This document shows positions 8,447 to 17,539 of a DNA stretch of 36,739 nucleotides, one piece after another. The notes beneath the pieces are model-generated. The model was not told the origin of the DNA and made no database searches. It saw only the letters and a list, made by a program, of their open reading frames with translations. Position 1 is the stretch's first letter. The number at the start of each line of letters is the position of its first letter. Source of the DNA: Dehalococcoidia bacterium (GTDB lineage: Bacteria; Chloroflexota; Dehalococcoidia; Dehalococcoidales; W111). A program made the position numbers and the translations under genes. The stretch spans positions 1 through 36,739 of the forward strand of contig DUEU01000076.1 of NCBI GenBank assembly GCA_011191985.1, in the 5' to 3' direction.

Positions 8447-9082
8447 CTATACCCCCGGGTATTTCCTTATCACGCCAACCACCCTCCCCTGGACTTCAAT
8501 ATTCTCCGGTGGTTGATAGATTGGCCCCATGGCCTTATTGGCCGGCTGCAGACAGACCCTCCCTTCTTCAATATATATCCGTTTCAGGGTCACTTCCTGC
8601 TCTTTTTTCAACCAGACTGCCACCATATCGCCGTTCTCGGTATCGCCCGCCGGTTCCATCAAGACGATGTCCCCATCGTCAACCAGGGCATCAATCATGG
8701 AAGTCCCCTTTACCTTAAGGGCATAGACCTCTCTGTGGGCGGTCAGCTCGTCGGTAAGCTCAAGCGTGTCCACTGCCTCGCTCACCCAGGTATCGGCGGC
8801 CGGTACCGGAATGGGTGCCCCGGCGGCAATGATGCCGAGCAAGGGCACGCTCACCACGTTTTTTCGGTCGGCCAGCTGGATGCTTCTGAAGACCTCCGGG
8901 TCACGCCGGATGTGGCCTTCCCGCTCCAGAACATTCAGGTGGTGCTGCACCACGGCGGTCGAGCTAAGGTTACAGCCTTTCAAGATATCCCTGACCGTCG
9001 GTGCGTATCCCCGGTCATTGATAAACTTTCTGATAAAGCTAAATATTCGCTGGCGGGTCTGACTGACGCCTGGCTTCCTCAA
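8447..9082 (-). CDS. lexA: LexA SOS repressor / S24 autopeptidase
   Basis: TRQRIFSFIRKFINDRGYAPTVRDILKGCNLSSTAVVQHHLNVLEREGHI wHTH; Ala-Gly cleavage site (IIAAGAPIPV); catalytic Ser in KVKGTSMIDALVDDGD; Lys in EVTLKRIY. TTG 9082 preceded by AGGGGG is preferred over the track start 9178, which would translate through the promoter. Confidence 0.92.
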   Translation of the reverse strand: MRKPGVSQTRQRIFSFIRKFINDRGYAPTVRDILKGCNLSSTAVVQHHLNVLEREGHIRRDPEVFRSIQLADRKNVVSVPLLGIIAAGAPIPVPAADTWVSEAVDTLELTDELTAHREVYALKVKGTSMIDALVDDGDIVLMEPAGDTENGDMVAVWLKKEQEVTLKRIYIEEGRVCLQPANKAMGPIYQPPENIEVQGRVVGVIRKYPGV

Positions 9083-9099
9083 GATAACCCCCTGAATAA

Positions 9100-9148
9100 A
9101 CACATATGTTCTATGAACAAGAGTACCACAATAATATCTGCCTGTCAA
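9100..9148 (-). promoter_or_regulatory. lexA promoter (TTGACA-N17-TACTCT) and Gram-positive-type SOS box
   Basis: Minus strand TTGACA 9148-9143, TACTCT 9125-9120; box GAACATATGTGT (9111-9100) matches GAACATATGTTC at 10 of 12 positions. Confidence 0.7.
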
Positions 9149-9208
9149 GTCTTTAGTGCTGAATGGTAAAATACTCACCCCAGGGAATTTCCGTATCTGC
9201 CGGGGTAA

Positions 9209-9217
9209 TGTTATAAT
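9209..9217 (+). promoter_or_regulatory. Extended -10 promoter TGTTATAAT of the nuclease gene
   Basis: TG-T-TATAAT at 9209-9217. Predicted +1 at 9224/9225 coincides with ATG 9225. Confidence 0.55.
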
Positions 9218-9224
9218 GTTAATG

Positions 9225-10421
9225 ATGCCTATCTATTCTCATTCCCAGCTCAGCATGTACCAGCAGTGCCCGCTGAAATACAAGCTCTGCTACCGCGACA
9301 AGATAAAACGCGATACTGAAGGCGTGGAGGCCTTCCTAGGGACAACAGTCCACGAGACCCTCAAGAAATGCTATGACGATGCCAGGCTGACCAGGGTAAA
9401 CACACTGGACGAACTGCTGGCATACTACGAAAACATCTGGCAGCAGAACTGGCATGATGCCATCATCATCACCAAGAAGGACCTCGGCCAGGAACATTAC
9501 CGGGCCCTGGGCCGGAAGCTCGTTGAGAGCTATTACCGGCGGTACGCCCCTTTTGATGCCGATATAACCATCGCTACCGAGATGATGATAAATTTCCAGC
9601 TGGAGGACTCCAGGAAGCACCGGCTAATCGGCTACATAGACCGCCTGGCGCGAACCGGCGACGATATCTACGAGATTCACGACTACAAGACCTCGGCACA
9701 CCTCCCCAGCCAGGAAGACGCCGACAACGACCGGCAACTCGGTCTGTACCAAATCGGCATCCAGAAAAGATGGCCTGACATTAAGAACATCCGCCTTATC
9801 TGGCATTACCTCGCCTTTGACCGGGAACTCGTTTCTTCGCGCTCCGGCGAGGTAATCTCAAAACTGGTCACCGAGACCAGCCGTCTAATTGACGAAATAG
9901 AAACCACCGCCGATTTCCGCCCCCAGGAATCCGGCCGGTGTGAGTGGTGCGAATACCCCGACCTCTGCCCGCTAAGAAAACACTTTTATCAACTGGAAGC
10001 CCTCCCGGTGAACGAATACCGCCGGGAACCGGGGGTGGTACTGGTCAACAAGTACGCCGAGTTGAAAGAGAAGGCCTCGGAAATAGACATGGAGATAGGC
10101 AGGGTAAAGGAAGCCATCCTTGACTACGCCCGGGAGCAACAGGTCGAGGTGATAAAGGGCAGCGACCGCAAGGTCAGGCTACGCTTTGATGAGAAGCTGA
10201 AATTCCCGGGAAAGAATGACGCCGGGCGCCAGGAACTGGACAGCACCCTGATAGAAGCTGGCAAGTGGCCGGAGGTATCCCAGCTTGACACCGCTCTACT
10301 GGCCCGGGCCATTGAAGGCGGCCAGTGGGACAAAGGGCTGATATATGAAGTGATGAAGCACGGCAGAATCGAAACCGTGAGTTCCATCCACATCTCGAAA
10401 TTAAAAGACGAGGTAGAGTAA
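9225..10421 (+). CDS. RecB/AddB/Cas4-like PD-(D/E)XK nuclease with putative Fe-S cysteines
   Basis: HSQLSMYQQCPLKYKLCYRDKI..., GYIDRLARTGDDIYEIHDYKTS (PD-(D/E)XK core), C-terminal CEWCEYPDLCPL Cys cluster. Start could also be 9216 or 9222. Confidence 0.85.
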   Translation: MPIYSHSQLSMYQQCPLKYKLCYRDKIKRDTEGVEAFLGTTVHETLKKCYDDARLTRVNTLDELLAYYENIWQQNWHDAIIITKKDLGQEHYRALGRKLVESYYRRYAPFDADITIATEMMINFQLEDSRKHRLIGYIDRLARTGDDIYEIHDYKTSAHLPSQEDADNDRQLGLYQIGIQKRWPDIKNIRLIWHYLAFDRELVSSRSGEVISKLVTETSRLIDEIETTADFRPQESGRCEWCEYPDLCPLRKHFYQLEALPVNEYRREPGVVLVNKYAELKEKASEIDMEIGRVKEAILDYAREQQVEVIKGSDRKVRLRFDEKLKFPGKNDAGRQELDSTLIEAGKWPEVSQLDTALLARAIEGGQWDKGLIYEVMKHGRIETVSSIHISKLKDEVE

Positions 10422-10492
10422 CGGCAAAAGGTAAACGTATAGAATCCAGCAGGTAAGACAATGAAAACAACAAATAAAAACAGGGAGGACAG

Positions 10493-11665
10493 ATGAGAGA
10501 AGTAGCAATAGTAGGCGTGGCCATGACCAAATTCGGCACGTCCGAGAAGACCCAGGTCGAGATGTTCGCCGAAGCGGCCATGGAGGCCATAAACGAGTCA
10601 GGACTGGGGCTGAAGGACATCCAGGCAGTAAACGTCGGCAATGCCGATGGTAACATTGAAGAAGGGCAGGCAGTAATCGCCCCGATGTGTGCCGCCGATA
10701 TCGGCCTGAGCGGGACCCCGGCCACCCGGTTCGAGGGGGCTTGCGCCTCGGGAACCATTGCCATAAGAGATGCCTTTATCTGGGTAGCCTCAGGGTTCTA
10801 CGATATTGTCCTGGCCGGCGGTACGGAAAGGCAAAGGATAATGAGTACTCCGCTAGCGACAAGGGTCATGGGTATGGGGGTCCATTCCCGCTACGAGACA
10901 CCCACCGGTCTGAGCTTTCCCGGGATTTTTGCCATGATGGCGCACCTGTATGCCAGCAAATACGGGATACCTCTGCCCGAGCTGAAAGAAGCAATGGCCA
11001 GGGTATCCTTCAAAGCCCATAAACACGGCTGTATCAACCCCAAGGCACAGTTCTACGGCAAAGAAGTCACCATGCAAATGATTTACGATAGCGCCATGGT
11101 CGCTTCACCGATACAGGTCTTTGACTGCTGCCCTATTTCTGATGGCGCCGCGGCGGTGGTGGTCACCTCAGCCGATATCGCCAAGAGGCTGACCGACAAA
11201 CCGGTGCTCATAGTCGGCACCGGCCAGGGCTCATCGGGCGCTGTGTGCAGCCAGAAGGACATCACCCGAATCCCGGCCCGGGAGTTATCCGCCAAGAGAG
11301 CCTATGACATGGCGGGGCTTAAACCCGAGGACATAGATGTCTGTGAACTCCACGATTGCTTCACCATCGCCGAGATAGTCGCCAGCGAGGGTCTGGGGTT
11401 CTTCGAACCCGGCCAGGGGTATAAAGCAGCGCTGAACGGCGATACCGACATTGGCGGGAAGATAGCCATCAACCCCTCCGGCGGCATAAAGGCAAAGGGC
11501 CATCCGGTGGGAGCTACCGGTGCCGCTCAGGTATACGAAATAGTAAAGCAGCTCAGGGGAGAATGCGGCCCCAGGCAGGTCGAGGGGGCCAAGATAGGCA
11601 TGACGGATACCATGGGCGGGAGCTTTGCCTCAATAGGACACCTTATTTTAAAGAGAGGCTGGTAG
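10493..11665 (+). CDS. Thiolase family protein (SCP-x/acetyl-CoA acetyltransferase type)
   Basis: VAIVGVAMTKFG, RFEGACASGTIAIRDAF (catalytic Cys), DVCELHDCFTIAEI, INPSGGIKAKGHPVGATGAAQVYEIVKQLRG. Confidence 0.92.
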   Translation: MREVAIVGVAMTKFGTSEKTQVEMFAEAAMEAINESGLGLKDIQAVNVGNADGNIEEGQAVIAPMCAADIGLSGTPATRFEGACASGTIAIRDAFIWVASGFYDIVLAGGTERQRIMSTPLATRVMGMGVHSRYETPTGLSFPGIFAMMAHLYASKYGIPLPELKEAMARVSFKAHKHGCINPKAQFYGKEVTMQMIYDSAMVASPIQVFDCCPISDGAAAVVVTSADIAKRLTDKPVLIVGTGQGSSGAVCSQKDITRIPARELSAKRAYDMAGLKPEDIDVCELHDCFTIAEIVASEGLGFFEPGQGYKAALNGDTDIGGKIAINPSGGIKAKGHPVGATGAAQVYEIVKQLRGECGPRQVEGAKIGMTDTMGGSFASIGHLILKRGW

Positions 11666-11667
11666 AG

Positions 11668-12078
11668 ATGGAATACATACTGACATCAAAGAAGTTCACC
11701 GAGGCCCTCAAAGAGGGCAAATTCCTCGGTTTGAAATGCCACCAGTGCAGCGGTTATACCGCACCGCCACAGAAGGTATGTTCCCAGTGCGGCAGCGAAG
11801 ACATGGAGATTGTTGAGCTCAGCCGACAAGGTAAGGTCAGAACCTTCACCGTAATCCATGTCGCGGCGGAGGGATACCAGGCCCCTTACATCGTCGCCCT
11901 CATTGAGCTGGAGGAAGGCCCCTGGGTAACGGCCAATATCATCAACATGGACCCCGAGGCAGCCACCATGGATATAATAGGCCGCCAGGGTAAAATAGAC
12001 TACCAGGATATTATCACCGACATCTTCTCGGGCGGTGAGCGCATCGCGCTCACCTTCAGCCTGACCGATTCAACCTGA
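11668..12078 (+). CDS. Zn-ribbon / OB-fold protein (DUF35 family), thiolase partner
   Basis: FTEALKEGKFLGLKCHQCSGYTAPPQKVCSQCGSEDMEIVELSRQGKVRTFTVIHVAAEGY: CxxC-x(n)-CxxC rubredoxin-like ribbon then OB fold. ATG 11668 directly after the thiolase stop. Confidence 0.88.
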   Translation: MEYILTSKKFTEALKEGKFLGLKCHQCSGYTAPPQKVCSQCGSEDMEIVELSRQGKVRTFTVIHVAAEGYQAPYIVALIELEEGPWVTANIINMDPEAATMDIIGRQGKIDYQDIITDIFSGGERIALTFSLTDST

Positions 12079-12147
12079 CTGCTGAATACCGCCAGTTGTT
12101 AGCCGTACCGGAAGGGAATGATACCGTCATCGGGAAACTGACGGCGG

Positions 12148-13383
12148 CTACTCGAATACCCCCTCCTGTATCAACTGGACAAACTCCTCATCGGAAAGGC
12201 CAAGGATTTCAGTGGCCACATATTCGGTATGCTCACCGAGTAATACCGGGGCCGTTACCTCGGCGGCAGCTTCGGACATGGTAAAGGCGGACGGATGATA
12301 ATGGCGGTGCCGGCCGATATAGGGGTGGTCCCGCTCCTGGAAATAGCCGTAGTGGTCAAGCTGGGGGTCCTCGGACAAATCTTTGCCGTCGGCGACTAGG
12401 CCGGCGGCCACGCCGGCGGCCTGCATCCTTTCCATCACCTGCTCGGCAGTAAACTGGACTGTCCACTCATTCACCAGGGTATCCAGTTCATCGCTGTTTT
12501 TGACCCTGTCCCCTAACGTGGCGAACCGGCTATCCCTCGTCCAGTCGGGGCTCCCGATAACCCGGCAGAAGCTGTCCCATTCTTCATCGGTGAACACGGC
12601 GATAGCCACCCACCGGTCATCGCCCTTACAGGGATAGACACCGTGAGGGGCAGCATAGGGTAGCTTGTTGCCATTCGTCTTAAGCAAACGCTGGTTGGCA
12701 GCATAGTCCAGGATAAGGGGAGCAATAAAGTTGATAGCCGCTTCAGTATGGCAGTGGTCAATGTGCTGACCTTTGCCGGTCCGGCGCCGATAGTCGAGGG
12801 CAACGGCAAGGGCTACGGCACCGGCCATCGGCGACAGTACATCGGTATAGAAGCTGCCGACGGGCATTGACGGCCGGTCTGGCCAGCCGGCTATTTCATA
12901 CATGCCGGATACGGCACTCAGCTGAAAGCCAAAGGCAGCCAGCTTGGAGATGGGCCCCGTCTGCCCATAGCCACTGGAGCTGAGCATGATAATATCCGGC
13001 TTTATCTTTTTCAGGTCCTCATAAGCCAGGCCCCACTTCTCCATCCGTCCCGGGGCAAAGGTCTCGACGACCACGTCGGCCCAGGTTACCAGCTTCTTGA
13101 AAAGCTCTATCGCCTTGGGCTTGTTAAAGTCGAGGGCAAGCCCGTACTCACGAAACGGATGCCCCTGGGAATAATAGAAGGCGCGCTCCAGCCCGGGCGG
13201 TTCGCCCGGGGTATAGGTCGGGGCGTATGGCTGGGCGGACCTCATCGGGTCGGAGCGGTTGGCACTTTCTACCCTTATCGTCATCGCCCCATACTGAGCA
13301 AACCATTTGACAATGAAATTGCCGACCCCGGACCATGCCAGGTTTATAATATGTATGTCTTCAAACGGTTTCTTCCTTTCCAT
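12148..13383 (-). CDS. Class III CoA-transferase (CaiB/BaiF family)
   Basis: NLAWSGVGNFIVKWFAQYGAMTIRVES...ADVVVETFAPGRMEKWGLAYEDLKKIKPDIIMLSSSGYGQTGP. Confidence 0.9.
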   Translation of the reverse strand: MERKKPFEDIHIINLAWSGVGNFIVKWFAQYGAMTIRVESANRSDPMRSAQPYAPTYTPGEPPGLERAFYYSQGHPFREYGLALDFNKPKAIELFKKLVTWADVVVETFAPGRMEKWGLAYEDLKKIKPDIIMLSSSGYGQTGPISKLAAFGFQLSAVSGMYEIAGWPDRPSMPVGSFYTDVLSPMAGAVALAVALDYRRRTGKGQHIDHCHTEAAINFIAPLILDYAANQRLLKTNGNKLPYAAPHGVYPCKGDDRWVAIAVFTDEEWDSFCRVIGSPDWTRDSRFATLGDRVKNSDELDTLVNEWTVQFTAEQVMERMQAAGVAAGLVADGKDLSEDPQLDHYGYFQERDHPYIGRHRHYHPSAFTMSEAAAEVTAPVLLGEHTEYVATEILGLSDEEFVQLIQEGVFE

Positions 13384-13409
13384 ACTCCATCTCCTTCACG
13401 CCGACCTAT

Positions 13410-14666
13410 CTAGATAACTCCCCGCTCCTTCAGGACAGCTAACTCCTCCACCGGCAGGCCGAGTTCCTGGTAGACCTCAATATTATGCTCGCCGATAAGC
13501 GGCGCCCGTCGCTTAATACCGTGAGCACCGTCACTGAACCTAGTGGGGCTGCCGGGGTGGGTGAGGGTGGTACCCAGCTCCGGGTAGTCCACTTCGGTAA
13601 AAAAGCCCCTATCGACCAACTGGGGGAATGTCATCATATCCTTGGGGGTCAGTGATATCCCCATTTTCAGGCCAATCTCAGCCGACTTTTTAAACAGCTC
13701 CTCCTTGGTGAACTTGAGGAAGAAAGACTGGAGCACATCATGTATTTCGTCAGATTCCTCCTGGCTTTCTAGGACAGACCAGTCCATCGTCTTGAAGCCC
13801 CACTGGCCCAGCCGGCCAATGTCGTGCCCCTCGCTCTTCATCCATTCCACCAGGGCGGTATTGCCTTTTTCCCCGGAAGGACCGAGCTGTATATTGAGGC
13901 CGATATTACCGTCTTTACAGCTCCATAAAATAGGAGTAAAGGCATTTTTATCATCCTTAATCCTGATAGCGAAGCGCTTTCGGCCGTGTCGCTGCTGGGT
14001 AATGCCGTGAAACTCCCAAGAACCTTCAATCTCAGCCGAGCCGGTAAAATGGAGGGCTATCTGGGCCGAGGCGTCAATATACTGCCCGCGTCCGATAACG
14101 GAACGGTGGAAAAGGGCGATTAATGTGCCGACGACGGCATGCATTGAGCAAATAGTGTAGGCATGAGGATAAGTCGCCGTCAGCGGCGGCCGGTCGGGGT
14201 CGCCAACGGTATACAGCGTACCCCCTAGAGCCGAGGCAACGATATCCGGCCCCTTGAAATCTTTGTAGGGCCCCTCCTGACCAAAGGGAGTGATGGCAGT
14301 CATAATAACACCCTCATTAACCTCCCTAAGCGCCGGGTAGCCCAGGCCGAGTTTGTCCATATACCCCGGAGAGAAAGATTCGAGCACGACGTCAGCCGTC
14401 TTGACCAGTTCTTTAAATAGCTGCCGGCCTTCCGCCTTCTCGATATCAAGGGTTATTCCCCGCTTACTGGTATTAAAAGCAAACCAGTACAGGCTCTTCT
14501 CCGGGTCTGGGATGTCATGATAGAAAGGCCCCCTCTTTCGACCGGGGTCACCACCCGGTGGCTCGACCTTGATGACATCGGCACCCAGGTCACCCAGCGT
14601 CTTGCCACAAAAGTAGCCCTTATCATCTGTTAAATCGAGAACACGGTAGCAACTAAGCATATCCAC
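13410..14666 (-). CDS. Class III CoA-transferase (CaiB/BaiF family), second copy
   Basis: YRVLDLTDDKGYFCGKTLGDLGADVIKVEPPGGDPGRKRGPFYHD...ADVVLESFSPGYMDKLGLGYPALREVNEGVIMTAITPFGQEGPY. Confidence 0.92.
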   Translation of the reverse strand: MDMLSCYRVLDLTDDKGYFCGKTLGDLGADVIKVEPPGGDPGRKRGPFYHDIPDPEKSLYWFAFNTSKRGITLDIEKAEGRQLFKELVKTADVVLESFSPGYMDKLGLGYPALREVNEGVIMTAITPFGQEGPYKDFKGPDIVASALGGTLYTVGDPDRPPLTATYPHAYTICSMHAVVGTLIALFHRSVIGRGQYIDASAQIALHFTGSAEIEGSWEFHGITQQRHGRKRFAIRIKDDKNAFTPILWSCKDGNIGLNIQLGPSGEKGNTALVEWMKSEGHDIGRLGQWGFKTMDWSVLESQEESDEIHDVLQSFFLKFTKEELFKKSAEIGLKMGISLTPKDMMTFPQLVDRGFFTEVDYPELGTTLTHPGSPTRFSDGAHGIKRRAPLIGEHNIEVYQELGLPVEELAVLKERGVI

Positions 14667-14853
14667 CCTCCCTCCATATCATGGAACTTCAGCCAAAGCT
14701 ACTTGTAGAAATCAGCAGATGGTTACCAAAGGCATTGCAATTATGCCTGCAATAATTATACCTTGTCAACCCTGAGTAACCGTCTGCATAACCAGTGGCT
14801 GGCGACCACTTTTTGCCTATCCCCTTTACCTCTTTACCCCTTTTCCAGTCAGG

Positions 14854-16250
14854 CTAAGCCATTAGGCGAACGATCCGACCGACATCGCTGACCTCTTCCA
14901 GCCTTTCCACCAGCCGTATCACCTCATCCTGATTCTCCCTGGCGACCGGCCTTATGGAATACTGGCAACAATGGCGGAACTTCTGGGCAAGGTCAGTAAA
15001 CCCCATCGGCTCGGCCGGACTGCCAAACGGCTGGTCAACCTGTTTGGCATACACCACGCCATCCCCGGTCTTTATCTCAACAATGGCCGGGGTAAAGCCT
15101 CCCTCCCGGGCCAGTTCCGTGTCCGCCTTGGCGGATATCCGGTTTACCATTCCCCGAACCTGAGTATCATTAAGCGCGGCAACCGCGAAGTTGCCGATAT
15201 TCACCTTACCGTAGACAATGGCACTGGCCACCCCCCAGTAAAGACTGAACTGGGATTCGATAATATTTTTAGGGTCCTGTTTCTCCTCGACAGGCTGGGC
15301 GAGATAATCATGGTCGAAAGGGCTGATACGGAGCAAAACTTCGGCCACGTCATCTGGCTTTATACCTTGTTCCCTCACCAAGCCCAGGGCAGCCCTGATG
15401 GCCGTATGCTGACCGTGACAGCAGGGATATTCCTTCTGGCTGGTATTCAAGCCGGCAAAAACCCTGCCCAGTTCCGCTGTCAGCAACGACGGCTCGTAGT
15501 AGCCACTGAAGAATATATGGTACAGGTTTCTTTTATTTTCCGCCTCAAGGAAGTCCGGGGACGATGCAAAACCCCTGTCGGCGAGCAGGGCACTGGCGAT
15601 ACCCGATTCTACGACAATGCCGTTATTTATCCCTTTAACACTGGGCCAGCCCCAGCCGTACCCGCCCGGCTCTTGGCCCCGCTTATCTGATGACAAGCGA
15701 GACTCAGGGCATGCCCCATTTTCTCTTCATCAAGACCAATGAGCTTGCCCGCCGTGGCGGCGGCACCGAAGAAATTGGTCACCATGCCCAGAGGAGAATT
15801 CAAGTCACGACCGACGGCTATCTTCAGCCGGCACTCCAAGTCATGGCCCAGAGCTACGGCGGTTATCAGCTCCTGGCCGGTGATATTACCCTGGCGTTCG
15901 GCCAGAGCAAAAGCGGTGGGGACTACGGCCCGCGAGGGATGTATCCTCATGCCCTTTACCTGGGTATCATCAAAATCAAGGCGCACACACAGGACTCCAT
16001 TCACGAAACCGGCACTGGGCGCCGGTACCCGGCCGCCGTAGGCAACAATAGTGCTCTCTTCTTTGCCTCCCCACCCCTTAATCAGGTCGACCATCTCCTC
16101 TAACTCGCCTGATATGCTGCAGGTGCTGCCCCCTACCATGGCCGCTAGCGTGTCCAGTATCTGTTTCTTAGTCACCTCGACCACATCAGCCGGCAGGGAT
16201 TCGTAATCGGTCTCAACCAAATACCTGGTTATTTTATCCAGTATGCTCAT
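14854..16250 (-). pseudogene. MmgE/PrpD family protein, split by an apparent single-nucleotide frameshift near 15627-15635
   Basis: N-terminal frame (15627-16250) ends ...SLACHQISGAKSRAGTAGAGPVLKG*; the C-terminal half continues in the adjacent frame as SVKGINNGIVVESGIASALLADRGFASSPDFLEAE... Together they form one contiguous MmgE/PrpD protein. Confidence 0.75.
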
Positions 16251-16304
16251 TATCTCCTTCCTGTCCCTATTTATCTATACTTCTAATGAGAGATAGCGGG
16301 CAAT

Positions 16305-16922
16305 TTACTCGCCGGTAACGGGGTGTTTCCAATGAAACGGAACGAAGCCCAGTTCCGGATACGGATGGTAAGCGGTGGGCATAGCATCGGGTTTTACCGG
16401 ATAATGGCCCTTGGACTCATTGGTTACCGGCGTTATCGCCCAGCCCTCAGCCAGCGGAGAGCGGAAATGAAGGCTGTAAAATATCTTCTTGAACTTCCAT
16501 TTCCCGTCCTCTTTCACAAACTCGTTTTCATATACCCCGTGTCCCAGTATTGACCGGGCCGGGCCGCCCTCTTCTATGGGCCGGGCCTGGATCATGGTGC
16601 AATACCACCGCCCCTTGGCCGTCTGACCGCCGGGGTCGACATCGACAACACCCTGATGCTGCATGTGAATGGCCATTGTGCCCGGGTCACGCGGCTTGCC
16701 ACCCCGCCCCAGATATTCCCAGAAGAACCTTCGCACCCCCTCCTTGCCACGGAACAGACCACGGTCACCTATCTCAACGGACTCGGCATCATCCGAGAAT
16801 AGGTCGACAACTTTGTCCATCATGTTGTTATCCAGGTAATAACCGTATATCTTCTGTAGCCTGTCTATCTGCTGGATATCCTCCAGGGTCCTGATCCTTG
16901 CCTCCAGTTCTTCGGGATTCAT
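16305..16922 (-). CDS. SnoaL/NTF2-like domain protein
   Basis: IQQIDRLQKIYGYYLDNNMMDKVVDLFSDDAESVEIGDRGLFRGKEGVRRFF: typical SnoaL_4 opening. Confidence 0.75.
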   Translation of the reverse strand: MNPEELEARIRTLEDIQQIDRLQKIYGYYLDNNMMDKVVDLFSDDAESVEIGDRGLFRGKEGVRRFFWEYLGRGGKPRDPGTMAIHMQHQGVVDVDPGGQTAKGRWYCTMIQARPIEEGGPARSILGHGVYENEFVKEDGKWKFKKIFYSLHFRSPLAEGWAITPVTNESKGHYPVKPDAMPTAYHPYPELGFVPFHWKHPVTGE

Positions 16923-16964
16923 TTCAAACCTCCCTCTCCTGTTTGATGACTAACAGGTCTCCAT

Positions 16965-17459
16965 TCAGGCCAGCCGGGGGTCAGGCTCGGGCCAGGGGTC
17001 GGTAAACTTCAACTTGCCGAACCTCCATTTGCCATTTTCTTTGACATACTCCATGTCGTATCTTCTCTGTACCCTCGGCCCGAAAAGGTCTATATCCTGG
17101 CCGCCTGATATCCCCTTGAATTTGTAGATGAGACGGTACATTATCCAGTAGCCCGCCGCCCTGTCGCCATCAACCGAAATAACGGGTTGAATCAGCATGT
17201 GGCCACCCTTCTGCGGCGGGTTGGCGGCCATTTCCCGGAACATCTGGGCAATCTCCTCTTTGCCCTTATGCTGCACACCCGGCACTATTCCTTCTTCTAC
17301 GGCGTCTTCGGCAAAGCATTCTACCATCTTATCAAACTCGTGATTGCTCAGCCAGTAGATATAGTTGGTATGCAGCTGCCTAATTTCTTCGATATCCTCC
17401 AGCGCCCTGACCTTTTCTTCCAGAAAAGCGACTTTCTGCTCCAGTTCTTCGAATGTCAT
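16965..17459 (-). CDS. SnoaL/NTF2-like domain protein (related to the adjacent 16305-16922 product)
   Basis: IEEIRQLHTNYIYWLSNHEFDKMVECFAEDAVEEGIVPGVQHKGKEEIAQMF...YVKENGKWRFGKLKFTDPW. Confidence 0.75.
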   Translation of the reverse strand: MTFEELEQKVAFLEEKVRALEDIEEIRQLHTNYIYWLSNHEFDKMVECFAEDAVEEGIVPGVQHKGKEEIAQMFREMAANPPQKGGHMLIQPVISVDGDRAAGYWIMYRLIYKFKGISGGQDIDLFGPRVQRRYDMEYVKENGKWRFGKLKFTDPWPEPDPRLA

Positions 17460-17539
17460 GATATACCTCCGGCGATATTATTTAGAAACAGCCCTTCGGT
17501 GAGAACACCGGCGGCCGGGGCGATAACAGGATAAAGCTA

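Noticed and set aside
9225-10421. Cas4-like nuclease as evidence of a CRISPR locus
   Set aside because: No direct-repeat/spacer array and no other cas genes visible on either strand in the window.
12124-12144. CCGTCA-N9-TGACGG hairpin between the DUF35 gene and the convergent CoA-transferase
   Set aside because: Short stem, long loop and no U-tract; too weak to call a terminator.
15620-15645. Programmed -1 ribosomal frameshift in MmgE/PrpD
   Set aside because: The site G TTA AAG is not a proper X-XXY-YYZ slippery heptamer and MmgE/PrpD is not known to use recoding; an indel or sequence error is simpler.
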